Shown here: positions 1-8,171 of the stretch, piece after piece
How the letters are laid out: every line of letters starts with the position of its first letter
Position numbering within the stretch: the stretch's first letter is position 1
DNA from: a virus
Length of the DNA: 40,482 nucleotides
Reading direction: 5' to 3' (one strand)
Virus record (IMG/VR): IMGVR_UViG_3300030117_006888
Location: 1-40,482 of that record
Position numbers and translations under genes: made by a program
The notes under the pieces: generated by a model
Told to the model about the DNA's origin: nothing
Seen by the model: only the letters and a program-made list of their open reading frames with translations
Database searches by the model: none

Positions 1-2
1 AC

Positions 3-1232
3 GTAAATATCGATGCTGATGGAGACATCACATTGGATGCCGATGGCGGAACGATTACATTTGCCGATGCTGGTAGCTCACTGGGAACGATCACATCGGC
101 AGGGTACTCAGGCACCGCTGCGGTTGCTACAACCGTCACGATCACAGACAACGAGTCTACGAACGAAGAGAACGCCGTTGTATTTACCGCAGGCGGCGAC
201 GTTGATGGTGGCAACTTAGGTCTAGAATCCGATGGCGATTTGACTTACAACCCCAGCACGGGAACTCTTAGCGCAACCATCTTCAAGGGCAACGTCGATG
301 CCGTTGATGGAGACTTCGATGGTACGCTTGAGGCTGATGCAATCACGGTAGGTGGAACAAACCTACTTACTGGTGGTGTCATCACATCACTCGGCACCAT
401 CACTCAAGACACCGTGACGTTTACGTCGACAAACGCAAACGACCCTCAAGTCTTTATCAAGAACACAACAAACGATTCTAATGGTCCTGTCTTGGTTCTC
501 GAAAATGATCGGGGCTCAAACAACGGGGCAGATAATGACGTTTGTGGAATCATTGAGTTCAAAGGAACCGACGACGCTTCGGCTCAGACAACTTTTGCCA
601 TGGTGTCAGCAACCGTAAAGGACGCGAGCAACGGAGCCGAAGGCGGTGAGTTCGGTGTAGAAGTTGCAACTCATGATGGCGAGATGCAGTTTGGCTTGAA
701 GATCACCGATGGTGATGCTGAGGATGAACTGGATGTTGAGATCGGTAGCGGTATCAACTCCGTCACTACAGCCGCAGGATACGTCAAGGGCGCCAACGGT
801 GTATTGGTACCAGAGGGTAAATCGCTGCATATCGAAACGCCAATGCTGGCTACAGCAGATCACACTGCGACCGGCATTACAACTCTTCTGACTGCCAGCG
901 AAAACATCGCTCAAGGAAACTTGGTTTATGTATCTGGCAACGGGACGATCGGGATCGCCGACGCGGATGCAGTAGCTAAAATGCCTGCCATTGGAATCGC
1001 CGTTGCAGCTATTAGTTCAGGTCAGCCGGGGGCTGTGCTTCTGCAAGGAATGTTCCGCGATGACACGTTCAACTTTACTGCGGGCAACCGATTGTTTGCG
1101 AGCGCCACTGACGGCGGGATTACAGCGACTGTGCCGAGCGGTAGTAATGATGTGGCTCAAGCTGTCGGAGTTGCACTAAGCGACGACGTAATCTACTTCA
1201 AGCCCGACATGACACTGGTGGAAATAAGCTAA
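3..1232 (+). CDS. Tail fibre/appendage-like virion protein, 5' end outside window
   Basis: The reading frame is already open at base 3, so the true start lies upstream; 409 residues are visible. The sequence is Gly/Asp/Thr/Ala-rich and beta-prone, with recurrent DGD and DADG-type turns near the N-terminus and a smoother C-terminal domain (about residues 300-405). That composition and layout are common in fibre or appendage proteins of aquatic phages, so the function is inferred rather than shown by a diagnostic motif. Its TAA stop overlaps the ATG of the next gene (TAATG), which implies translational coupling. It opens the virion gene run that leads into the lysis cassette. A capsid decoration protein is an alternative. 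Confidence 0.7.
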   Translation, partial: VNIDADGDITLDADGGTITFADAGSSLGTITSAGYSGTAAVATTVTITDNESTNEENAVVFTAGGDVDGGNLGLESDGDLTYNPSTGTLSATIFKGNVDAVDGDFDGTLEADAITVGGTNLLTGGVITSLGTITQDTVTFTSTNANDPQVFIKNTTNDSNGPVLVLENDRGSNNGADNDVCGIIEFKGTDDASAQTTFAMVSATVKDASNGAEGGEFGVEVATHDGEMQFGLKITDGDAEDELDVEIGSGINSVTTAAGYVKGANGVLVPEGKSLHIETPMLATADHTATGITTLLTASENIAQGNLVYVSGNGTIGIADADAVAKMPAIGIAVAAISSGQPGAVLLQGMFRDDTFNFTAGNRLFASATDGGITATVPSGSNDVAQAVGVALSDDVIYFKPDMTLVEIS

Positions 1233-2362
1233 TGGGTGACTACGCACAAGTACACGATGTTGCTGTTGCTAACATTGCACAAATCAACGACGTTCCCTAC
1301 GCAAACTGCGGTCAACTAAACGACTGCACAAAGGCAGCATCCGGTGCTACGCGCTGGGTAGCCTTGGCTGAAGACGGTTATGTTGGCTATTGCTCAAATT
1401 CTGACCGTACATCTTGGACAGGGTATGACAATGACTCTGGTACGGCAGACGCTGTTGATATTGCCTTTGGTAAAGACAACAGCGGAAATGGTATTTATTG
1501 TGGTACTCGGACTAGCGGAAGTAGAGAGATCGTAGTTTCTGGGACGGACGTAACATCAGTAGGAAATTGGACAGAAGTAGACCTTCCCGGTGGTACCATT
1601 AAGCAGATGTGTATTAACTGGGGCGCACGATCGAACGGTGCAGCCGCAGGGACGTGGATGTCAGCGGGTATGCAGGGTCAAGAGGGTATATATCGGAGCA
1701 TAGATGGTGCCCAAAACTGGTCAAAAATAGATCTAAGTGGTATTACAAACCACGCTAGCAACAAGTTTATCAATGGTATCCACAGTGATGGCAGCGGAAA
1801 CTGGATGACCCTACAAGGCGAAAGCAGTGGGCGGATATATTACTCGAATGATGATGGTGCAAGCTTTACCGCTAGCACTCCGTTTACCATCGGAAGAGGG
1901 CAAGCAGTCGCCTACACAAACAATACTTGGATAGTTGTATATTCACGTCAAAGCCAGATTAGAATAAGAACGTGTGCCGCGAGTGATATTACAACATGGT
2001 CTAGTGAAGTTGATGCAAAAGGCATACCGCATCTTTCGTCAGATGGACAAAAAATCAGCATCGCAGCAGCAAACGGTAATGTTTGTATAGTTGGTCAGAA
2101 TGATTCCGATGTAAACACTTTTACTGTGAACGGAACAACAGTATCTGAGCCCCAACAAGTATCTCTATCAATGAGTGGCGATACAATTTTCGACATCGCT
2201 ACCGATGGAACAACATGGTTAATCGCAGCTAAAGATGGTGACGTATGGGAATCAACAAATAATGGTGCGAGTTGGAGTCAAATTGTAGACGGCTTTCAAG
2301 CTGACGGAAGCAACGAAAAAGATTTGGTCGGCATATGTGCTGATGTTGTTTTACCACTTTAA
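1232..2362 (+). CDS. BNR/Asp-box repeat protein (beta-propeller-like, virion-associated)
   Basis: The 376-residue product has at least three Asp-box-like signatures of the S-x-(D/N)-x-G-x-x-(W/F) type: one near YRSIDGAQNW, one near YYSNDDGASF and one near WESTNNGASW. These mark blade turns of sialidase-like or YCF48-like beta-propellers. No sialidase catalytic arginine triad or FRIP motif was recognised, so a binding or structural role is more likely than catalysis. The ATG overlaps the stop of the fibre-like gene, tying it to the same virion operon. The likely role is host-surface recognition or a tail accessory protein. Repeat recognition is fairly secure; function is inference. Confidence 0.65.
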   Translation: MGDYAQVHDVAVANIAQINDVPYANCGQLNDCTKAASGATRWVALAEDGYVGYCSNSDRTSWTGYDNDSGTADAVDIAFGKDNSGNGIYCGTRTSGSREIVVSGTDVTSVGNWTEVDLPGGTIKQMCINWGARSNGAAAGTWMSAGMQGQEGIYRSIDGAQNWSKIDLSGITNHASNKFINGIHSDGSGNWMTLQGESSGRIYYSNDDGASFTASTPFTIGRGQAVAYTNNTWIVVYSRQSQIRIRTCAASDITTWSSEVDAKGIPHLSSDGQKISIAAANGNVCIVGQNDSDVNTFTVNGTTVSEPQQVSLSMSGDTIFDIATDGTTWLIAAKDGDVWESTNNGASWSQIVDGFQADGSNEKDLVGICADVVLPL

Positions 2363-2388
2363 TGGCTTGAATCTAAGAGGAGCTAATC

Positions 2389-2778
2389 GTGAGCAGTAAT
2401 TTAAAAATAGCGAGTTTTGACTCAGCAACGCTTTCGTACAAAATCATTTCTGACTCTAGTATTGGCGCGGCTCCTATAGTCGATGTAACATCAGGTAGCG
2501 GTAAGATTTACGATATCAATGTAGATACGTCATCTGGCATCAACAACGATTACTTTTTGAAGCTTTGGTTGACAACAGCGTCTGTGAGCATTGGAACTAC
2601 ACCGCCTGATGTAATCATCAAAATTCCTCAGGACAAAGTCATTCGAACTAACTATCCGGGTGGTCTTCCGTATACATCGCTAAGTGCTGCGTTGGTTTCT
2701 GGTGCGGAGGATAGTAATACGACTCATACTACAAGTGGTAATAGTGGTACGGTCAACCTCACAATCGTCACGTCATAG
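2389..2778 (+). CDS. Small beta-rich virion-type protein, tandem paralogue 1
   Basis: GTG start, chosen because an AAGAGGAG Shine-Dalgarno lies just upstream. The 129-residue product is Ser/Thr/Val-rich with no catalytic motif. Its plan is shared with the next three genes: a central strand like KIYDINVDTSSG, a middle block ending in a PxxxP or PEG-like turn, and a final strand of the VNLTIVTS type. The four genes are nearly contiguous and in the same direction, which suggests tandem duplication and divergence. A role as a capsid or tail decoration protein is inferred from neighbours. No function is known. Confidence 0.65.
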   Translation: MSSNLKIASFDSATLSYKIISDSSIGAAPIVDVTSGSGKIYDINVDTSSGINNDYFLKLWLTTASVSIGTTPPDVIIKIPQDKVIRTNYPGGLPYTSLSAALVSGAEDSNTTHTTSGNSGTVNLTIVTS

Positions 2779-2787
2779 GAGTTATCA

Positions 2788-3201
2788 ATGAGCGTTAGAG
2801 TAACCAATGTACCTCAAAGATTAGCTGAAACACTTGTTATTGATTCGTCTGCGGACGCGACGACCGGTAATGCCTCTGGCGCGGCAGGCACAGGAGAAAA
2901 CATTTTCTCTGGTACAAGCGGAGCGACTAAATTTTACGCGTGGAAAATCGACGGTACTCAGGCAACAACTGCGTTTTATGTGAAAGTCCAAGAGGCTACG
3001 ACATACACGCAAAGCACAAACTCTCATCCAAGCTATCGATTTTATTGTCCCGCTGGTCAGATCGTTCACTATCTTTTTCCCGAAGGTCAGACGTTTAGTA
3101 CCGGGATTAGTTTTATTGCCACGACAACAGCAGCAACATCTGCAGCCAGCCAAACTGCCCCTACAGGGACAGTGTCAGTTACAGTTCTCGGTGGAACCTG
3201 A
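2788..3201 (+). CDS. Small beta-rich virion-type protein, tandem paralogue 2
   Basis: ATG start preceded by AGGAG (TAGGAGTTATCAATG). The 137-residue product shows the tandem-family plan: a first core strand FYAWKIDGTQATT, then AFYVKVQEA, a turn FPEGQTFSTGISF and a final strand TVSVTVLGGT. It is closest to the fourth copy at 3571, which also has the PEGQxxSTG turn, so copies 2 and 4 probably share a more recent ancestor or are under the same constraint. The product lacks a signal peptide or membrane segment. Assembly into a multimeric virion surface feature is inferred. Confidence 0.65.
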   Translation: MSVRVTNVPQRLAETLVIDSSADATTGNASGAAGTGENIFSGTSGATKFYAWKIDGTQATTAFYVKVQEATTYTQSTNSHPSYRFYCPAGQIVHYLFPEGQTFSTGISFIATTTAATSAASQTAPTGTVSVTVLGGT

Positions 3202-3203
3202 TC

Positions 3204-3563
3204 ATGGCGGCGTCACTTTCACTGACAAAGTTTCATGACTCGGTCGACTACAAACTCGTGCAATGCACTGAGATTGAAGACGCTACCGTTTTTGTGAATG
3301 TGACTGGTGCTCCGGGAACCCTTCATTCAGCTTCCATTGATTCGAGCAAGTCCAGTAGCAATCTTTCGTTGCATATTCTGGACGGTAAAGACACGAGCAA
3401 CAGCGAGTTTATTATTCGAGGAACTGGTCTTGCTGTAAGGTCCGTTCAGATTCCTACTGGATTTGCTTTCGACATGTTGAACTTTCGGGTATCTGCGAAT
3501 AGCGCGGAAAATGATACTACTGATTTCAGTGGGACCGTTAACGTAACTTTGGTTTGTAGTTGA
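3204..3563 (+). CDS. Small beta-rich virion-type protein, tandem paralogue 3
   Basis: ATG follows the previous stop by two bases, with GGTGG upstream. The 119-residue product has a core strand LHSASIDSSKSSSN, then LSLHILDGKD, an IPTGFAF turn and a final NVTLVCS strand. It is the same layout as copy 1, whose last strand is VNLTIVTS. Copies 1 and 3 therefore look like one subtype and copies 2 and 4 like another, as though a two-gene unit had been duplicated. No enzymatic motif is visible. The virion role is inferred from position. Confidence 0.62.
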   Translation: MAASLSLTKFHDSVDYKLVQCTEIEDATVFVNVTGAPGTLHSASIDSSKSSSNLSLHILDGKDTSNSEFIIRGTGLAVRSVQIPTGFAFDMLNFRVSANSAENDTTDFSGTVNVTLVCS

Positions 3564-3570
3564 GGTTCGA

Positions 3571-3945
3571 ATGGCAGTTACCGCTACTACTAATATTACG
3601 GCTCTCGGAGGAATGCTGATAACGGACTTCGAGGCCAACTCGTCCGTTGAGCAGCACATGACTGCGAATACTTCGGGTTTACTGTTTCTCATCGAAATTG
3701 ACAATACGGCTAATGCTTCGACGTCAGCATATGTGCGCATCAAAGATGCTCAATCTGCGGGAGCAGAAGGAACTTTGGTTCCAACGTTTATGTTTTACGC
3801 CGGTCCTGCCTCTAAGGCGTCATATGTTTTACCTGAAGGTCAACTGTATTCCACGGGACTAACGATGTGGTGTACTACAAGTAACGCTCCGGCTGACACA
3901 ACCTCTCCACAGTCAGCCGTGATAGTGAAACTTATCGCAACATAG
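3571..3945 (+). CDS. Small beta-rich virion-type protein, tandem paralogue 4
   Basis: ATG preceded by GAGG. The 124-residue product has core strand LFLIEIDNTANAST, then AYVRIKDAQ, the turn LPEGQLYSTGLTM and a last strand AVIVKLIAT. The PEGQxxSTG turn matches copy 2 at 2788. It closes the tandem array immediately before the lysis-type genes. No membrane segment or cysteine cluster is present. The paralogy call rests on shared order of strands and turns read by eye, not on an alignment score. Confidence 0.62.
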   Translation: MAVTATTNITALGGMLITDFEANSSVEQHMTANTSGLLFLIEIDNTANASTSAYVRIKDAQSAGAEGTLVPTFMFYAGPASKASYVLPEGQLYSTGLTMWCTTSNAPADTTSPQSAVIVKLIAT

Positions 3946-3953
3946 GACATAGG

Positions 3954-4352
3954 ATGTTTAAGATGGAACCTGTTTCGTGGACGGTTATTGCTGTTGTAGC
4001 TTCTCTTGGTGTAGGTTTTGGTGCGGGTTGGGGTCTCAAGCCTGATGCGAGTGTCAAGGCTATCGAGGCGCAAACAGAGGCCATTGAGCAACTTAATAAT
4101 GGTAATCAGGCTCTGGTTGACAAGGTGCAAAAGGTTGCATTGACGGAGGCTGAAAAAGAGGCGTCCATTGCCGACAAGCTGACTGATATTCCGCCGCCGT
4201 GTATCAAAGAAATCGGTGGTGACCCTATGTCGATGCAATGCATGTGGGCATTATGCATCCGAACAGGTGAAACAGATCGGCAACGATGTGAGCCAGCCAA
4301 GTTGACGGATCAACTGCTCAGTACTTATAGTTGTTCTGATACCCCTGACTAG
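3954..4352 (+). CDS. Membrane-anchored coiled-coil protein, spanin-like candidate
   Basis: The 132-residue product has one N-terminal transmembrane segment (about residues 8-26), then a heptad-like Glu/Gln/Lys/Ala-rich stretch (30-75), and a C-terminal part with several cysteines (PPC...C...C...RC...C) that could form disulfides in the periplasm. This topology resembles an inner-membrane spanin or another lysis accessory protein, and the gene sits directly before other lysis candidates. No lipobox or embedded Rz1-type frame was found, so the spanin call is tentative. ATG at 3963 is an alternative start. Confidence 0.5.
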   Translation: MFKMEPVSWTVIAVVASLGVGFGAGWGLKPDASVKAIEAQTEAIEQLNNGNQALVDKVQKVALTEAEKEASIADKLTDIPPPCIKEIGGDPMSMQCMWALCIRTGETDRQRCEPAKLTDQLLSTYSCSDTPD

Positions 4353-4362
4353 CGGAGTCGTC

Positions 4363-4659
4363 ATGGACCTTAAAGACTTTGTTGTACCCGCAGTAACAGT
4401 TATTTTTGCTGCCGGTGTTTCTTTTGCATCGTTCGAATCATCTGCGCAGGAGGTAGAAGATATCGACGAGCGTCTCACCGTTCTCGAGTCTAACTTGGGC
4501 AAGCAAGAGGTGGTTGATGTCAAGATCGAGGGTATTGAAAAACGCCTTGATAAGATGGAAGATATTGTTCAGAAAATGCTGGATATTCAACAGAAACAGG
4601 CCGTTAATATCGCGCAAATCTGCCAAGCAACAAACGCAAACTGCAGTAGTGGTAACTAA
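4363..4659 (+). CDS. Small membrane-anchored coiled-coil protein, lysis region
   Basis: ATG with GGAG upstream. The 98-residue product has a hydrophobic N-terminal segment (about residues 7-24) that could be a transmembrane or uncleaved signal anchor, followed by a long heptad-rich coiled coil (30-80) of Glu, Asp, Lys, Ile and Val and a short tail with two cysteines. It lies between a spanin-like gene and an endolysin candidate. It might be a lysis accessory protein or a membrane-bound spacer. No family was recognised. Confidence 0.55.
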   Translation: MDLKDFVVPAVTVIFAAGVSFASFESSAQEVEDIDERLTVLESNLGKQEVVDVKIEGIEKRLDKMEDIVQKMLDIQQKQAVNIAQICQATNANCSSGN

Positions 4660-4660
4660 T

Positions 4661-5248
4661 ATGAGACCAGAAATTTTGGACCACTCCGCCTCTCTCGGGC
4701 ACACAGTATTCGAGAGCGGGAAGTACAACCTGAATATTATTGGCATCCGGAATGCTGATCATCAAGCAAACCGATTCGATGACACGATTCATTGCGTGTA
4801 CAGGGACGACAGTGGTGATTGGATTCAGAAGTCATGGCCTTGTACAACGGAACCCGGAAAGTATTGGCTTGAGAATCCCACCAATGTCAACGGAACCGCA
4901 GTATTGGTACCCGGACAGTATCGAAGCGTGTGGAAGATTGATAAGCATCAAGGCAAGTATTATGCACTGTGTCAGCGAAATGGAACCGTGAAGGTGTATC
5001 GTGACGACAACCGAGATGAAATTATCGACTGTGACCCTGATTCGATTACTGAAGGGTTTTATGGCATCAACATTCACAAGGCCGGTACTCAATCGACTCA
5101 GATCGATCGATGGTCTGCAGGATGCCAAGTGTTCGCGAACGAATCAGATTTCGACGAGTTCATGGTTATTTGTGGCAAAGCTCGTGAGAACTGGGGCAAT
5201 GCCTTTTCATACACCCTGATTCTCGAACATGAGAAAGGTTCGGACTGA
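4661..5248 (+). CDS. Putative endolysin with L,D-transpeptidase-like H...SxGC motif
   Basis: Start ATG at 4661 lies just after the previous stop; the frame is open further upstream but that part overlaps the preceding gene. The 195-residue product contains GINIHKAG followed by WSAGCQVF, placing His139 sixteen residues before Cys155 with Ser152 in an S-A-G-C motif. YkuD-type L,D-transpeptidases use H-x(14-17)-[S/T]-H-G-C, so this looks like a divergent relative with Ala in place of the second His. The position between coiled-coil membrane proteins and a holin-like gene supports a role in murein cleavage. The enzyme class is inferred, not proven. Confidence 0.55.
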   Translation: MRPEILDHSASLGHTVFESGKYNLNIIGIRNADHQANRFDDTIHCVYRDDSGDWIQKSWPCTTEPGKYWLENPTNVNGTAVLVPGQYRSVWKIDKHQGKYYALCQRNGTVKVYRDDNRDEIIDCDPDSITEGFYGINIHKAGTQSTQIDRWSAGCQVFANESDFDEFMVICGKARENWGNAFSYTLILEHEKGSD

Positions 5249-5556
5249 TGGAAGCGTTGGTCGACTCACTATTAGCAGACGGCCATCTTGGAGTATTTGC
5301 TGCGTTCCTGCTGTATCAATTTGTAATGATGCAGCGCCGTTTGGATAAACTCGTAGGCGGATTCCAAGAGCAAGTGGAGCAGATGAGGTCGGAGTATGAT
5401 GAGCGATCAGAAAAGATGCGTGACAGATACGACAACGTCATAAAAGAATACCGTGACCGAGAAGATACGCAGTCGAAAGATTTTTTGATTACACGTACTA
5501 AAGTTCACAATGATATTGTTGCTAAGCTCGACAGAATACTGGATCGAGACAAGTAG
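5248..5556 (+). CDS. BhlA/UviB-like holin candidate
   Basis: ATG overlaps the endolysin stop (TGATG). The 102-residue product has one N-terminal transmembrane segment (about residues 10-29, GVFAAFLLYQFVMM) and then a highly charged helical region to the end, rich in Arg, Asp, Glu and Lys. Short proteins with one N-terminal membrane helix followed by a charged coiled coil are typical of the BhlA/UviB holin family. Coupling to the endolysin candidate supports the call. A membrane-anchored structural role cannot be excluded. Confidence 0.55.
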   Translation: MEALVDSLLADGHLGVFAAFLLYQFVMMQRRLDKLVGGFQEQVEQMRSEYDERSEKMRDRYDNVIKEYRDREDTQSKDFLITRTKVHNDIVAKLDRILDRDK

Positions 5557-5571
5557 GTCTTAGTGATGCTG

Positions 5572-5826
5572 TCACACCTCTGGAATGTCGTGATAAAAAA
5601 GATCGGCAGCCCGGTCTAGTAATTTTTCTGTCGCTTCGATTTCATCCTCAGATATGCCTGCTGCAAGCATTACGTTTCCGGAGTATAGACCGTACCCGCC
5701 CTCAATCTTGAGTATCGATAGATCCTCAAAACCAAGATCAGTAAGGGCAACCAGTAGTTGCTCTATGTTTTCAGACACAACCATAAGAGTGTCTATTAGT
5801 TCTGCAGTATTCATACTTTGAAGCAT
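5572..5826 (-). CDS. Hypothetical acidic protein, partner of XRE regulator
   Basis: ATG at 5826 was chosen because AGAAGG precedes it and it begins just after the XRE gene stop (TGATATG). The 84-residue product is acidic and mainly helical, with no cysteine cluster, membrane segment or known motif. Being the second gene of a two-gene minus-strand unit behind a DNA-binding regulator, it could be a co-regulator, anti-repressor or toxin/antitoxin partner. None of these can be shown from sequence alone. It converges tail-to-tail with the holin-like gene. Confidence 0.6.
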   Translation of the reverse strand: MLQSMNTAELIDTLMVVSENIEQLLVALTDLGFEDLSILKIEGGYGLYSGNVMLAAGISEDEIEATEKLLDRAADLFYHDIPEV

Positions 5827-5827
5827 A

Positions 5828-6127
5828 TCACCTTCTCGTCCACCGTCCCGGACCACTTCTGGCATCGATACGGGCACGTTCACCTAAATCAACAAGATGA
5901 GCCACCCAACTTTCATACCGAACAGGTTCGTTCTCACCTTTTTTGGGTGACGAAGAAAATGCTTCAGCCAAACCTTTGACGTGCCTCATAGTAGGGAGTC
6001 TCGAACCTGACTCGATACGGCTGACTTCCGACTGACTCAATCCTGCAGATCTAGCAAGATCGGCAAGGGTCCATTGTCTAGACACTCTCGATTGACGCAT
6101 AAATCTCGAAAAGGCACTATCAGGCAT
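5828..6127 (-). CDS. XRE/Cro-CI-type helix-turn-helix regulator
   Basis: The 99-residue product contains a classical XRE domain (about residues 8-60): WTLADLARSAGLSQSEVSRIESG is the two-helix recognition core, read here in two overlapping parts, WTLADLARSAGLSQ and SQSEVSRIESGSRLP. The start at 6127 is favoured by GGAG at the right spacing; an in-frame ATG at 6160 would add 11 residues. It is divergent from the helicase gene and separated from it by a perfect palindrome, so it probably represses the replication block, itself or both. The C-terminus is short and basic with no peptidase domain, so SOS-type self-cleavage is not expected. Confidence 0.85.
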   Translation of the reverse strand: MPDSAFSRFMRQSRVSRQWTLADLARSAGLSQSEVSRIESGSRLPTMRHVKGLAEAFSSSPKKGENEPVRYESWVAHLVDLGERARIDARSGPGRWTRR

Positions 6128-6186
6128 ATCAACTCCAGATGAACCACTACGGTAGCCCATGTGTACTCATACGTCAACTTTAGGTC

Positions 6187-6215
6187 TTGACACCCTGTCA
6201 CGCCTGCCATAAGCT
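6187..6215 (+). promoter_or_regulatory. Promoter with overlapping palindromic operator (TGACA-CCC-TGTCA)
   Basis: TTGACA at 6187-6192 is a perfect -35 hexamer. Seventeen bases later TAAGCT (6210-6215) can serve as a weak -10. A perfect inverted repeat TGACACCCTGTCA (6188-6200) overlaps the -35, which is where a repressor would block RNA polymerase. It lies between the XRE regulator and the helicase gene, so the regulator is the obvious candidate ligand. No experimental support is available. Confidence 0.5.
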
Positions 6216-6221
6216 CGTCTC

Positions 6222-8171
6222 ATGATTCAACAGCCTCACATCAGCTACATGATACCCAACCCCCATAATCCAGATTTTTTGGAGCGAATCGAATCTTTGG
6301 TTCCGGGGTCACTTGTTTACGGTCGAGCATCAGGTGCTTACCGGCGAAGCAGACTTAAAAACTGTGACTCAGACATAAAAAACAACTTGTCCGTCTGTGA
6401 GATTTACGCACCTATACATTGTGCTTGGCTTGTAGAAAGAATTTTATGTCACAACAAGTTGAGTTTCTCCTCGATAGCCACGTCCTATTCAGACAGGTCT
6501 ATCAAGGCGTGGTCAGACGAACCGATCAGAAGAGACTCTCTGGAGCGTCAAGGTAGATCTAGTTGTCAGAGATCTGTTGTTCGGGGCGAACTTCGTCGAG
6601 ACGTTTTAGACATTGCAACGCCATATCAGTTCATGGGTGTTGAGTGGTGTAGAACAAGACCTTGGGCGATGAATGTTTGGTCTTGTGGGTCGGGTAAAAC
6701 ACTGGGGGCGATTATGTCGGCTCTCTGTAGGAGCGAGTCAAAGGAATCTGTTCTCGTCGTGTGTCCTGCGAAAGCGCGTCATGTTTGGTGGAGTCAGGTA
6801 CAGGAGTATACGCACATCAAGCCATTCAGGGTGAAGCCTTCATCAGAGAAAAGAAAGTCAGATCAATCATTCGACGATTACATGAGAGAGTGCAACATAT
6901 TGAACGCGTACAACAAAGTGCCGTTCGTCATTGTGGGCGCTGAGTCTCTGCCCGACAACATGGATTTGATTCGTGAATTAGATCCCAAGATTTTGATTTT
7001 GGATGAAATACATACTCACGGTAGTCGAAAGAGATGGACGGCAATCCATGAAGCCGATGGTTCTGTGTCCTTCAAACGAAAGAAGACTGCGGCAAGTAAC
7101 AGGGCAAACTCAAAAGTAGACAGGGAGAATCGAGCAGTAGCTGCGATGGACCTGAGTCGTATGAAAAGTTTGAATCTTCGTATAGGTCTGACTGCTACAC
7201 CATTGGATGACGGTCGTCCGAGAAGATTGTGGTCGCAGCTTGATCTGTTGTCGCCGGGTGGCTTTTCTCACAGCTACTCTAATTTTGCGCATCGATACTG
7301 TTCTGCGAGGCCGGGTCAGTTTGGTGGTTTAGACGATACCGGCAGTAGCAACATTGAAGAGTTGAAAGCTCGATGTTCATTTTTTGTCCATGAAGTGCCG
7401 TACTCGGAGTCTCATGCATCACTACCTGATACTCGAGTTCAGGTAATGTATTTAAGTTCTTCGGAACTCAATCGTGCCGAAAGGTGGAGTGAAGATCAAA
7501 CGTTCGGTCAAGCGACAAAAAGTTTTGTACGAGAAGCAAAAACAAATCCTCTAGCCCGTGAGCGGGTTGTAGAGGCCCGTCTTTCAGAAGCGTGCAGTCG
7601 GAAACGTAAGTACGTGGTGGGTGAAGCCATCGAAGGTCTGAAGGGAGGGGGTAAGGTCGTCATTTTTACCGCTCGGAGGCGCGAGACAGAGCTTTGGGAG
7701 TATGATCTGCGTCGTGCCTTGAAGAAGGGTGATGAGGCCTTAGGCGAGGTCCCAGTTTGGATGGCACACGGGGGTGTGTCTGAGACTGAGAGAGATCAGA
7801 TGATCGATGCCTTTAGGGAAGCCGACGGTCCATGTTGTCTAATCGCAACTGGTCAAAGTGTCGGTACAGGTGTCGACGGCATGCAGACTGCGGATCTCGC
7901 CATTTTTGCGATGCTGCCTTGGAAGCCGGGAGATTTTGTACAATGGAAGGGTCGGTTTGATCGACTCGGCGGAAGCCCAACTCTACTCAAGGTGGTTGTC
8001 GCGCAAGGAACCTATGACGAACGAGTCGTAGAGATACTTGTTGAAAAGTTTGGTCCTATCGAATCGTTTTTGAAAGCCGATGAACTCGATGGTCTGGGAC
8101 AAAAGCTTCTTGGGATGGACAACGAAGATGCACTTGTAAGCAGCATCATCAGCAAACTGGAGGTTGTGTAA
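6222..8171 (+). CDS. SNF2-type superfamily 2 DNA helicase/translocase
   Basis: The 649-residue product shows SF2 motifs in order: motif I CGSGKT (residues 155-160), motif Ia-like VVCPAKARHVWW, motif II DEIH (261-264), motif III GLTATP, and in the second RecA lobe VVIFTARR, TGQSVGTGVDG and motif VI QWKGRFDRLG. This is the SNF2/SMARCAL1-like pattern of ATP-driven DNA translocases that remodel or anneal forks, and it is frequent in phage replication modules. About 130 N-terminal residues before motif I are unassigned. No Shine-Dalgarno is visible, and the predicted promoter would place the transcript start at or near the ATG, so translation may be leaderless. Confidence 0.88.
   Translation: MIQQPHISYMIPNPHNPDFLERIESLVPGSLVYGRASGAYRRSRLKNCDSDIKNNLSVCEIYAPIHCAWLVERILCHNKLSFSSIATSYSDRSIKAWSDEPIRRDSLERQGRSSCQRSVVRGELRRDVLDIATPYQFMGVEWCRTRPWAMNVWSCGSGKTLGAIMSALCRSESKESVLVVCPAKARHVWWSQVQEYTHIKPFRVKPSSEKRKSDQSFDDYMRECNILNAYNKVPFVIVGAESLPDNMDLIRELDPKILILDEIHTHGSRKRWTAIHEADGSVSFKRKKTAASNRANSKVDRENRAVAAMDLSRMKSLNLRIGLTATPLDDGRPRRLWSQLDLLSPGGFSHSYSNFAHRYCSARPGQFGGLDDTGSSNIEELKARCSFFVHEVPYSESHASLPDTRVQVMYLSSSELNRAERWSEDQTFGQATKSFVREAKTNPLARERVVEARLSEACSRKRKYVVGEAIEGLKGGGKVVIFTARRRETELWEYDLRRALKKGDEALGEVPVWMAHGGVSETERDQMIDAFREADGPCCLIATGQSVGTGVDGMQTADLAIFAMLPWKPGDFVQWKGRFDRLGGSPTLLKVVVAQGTYDERVVEILVEKFGPIESFLKADELDGLGQKLLGMDNEDALVSSIISKLEVV

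Noticed and set aside
4514-4660. N-terminal extension of the endolysin candidate
   Set aside because: It overlaps the preceding coiled-coil gene fully, while ATG at 4661 directly follows that gene's stop.
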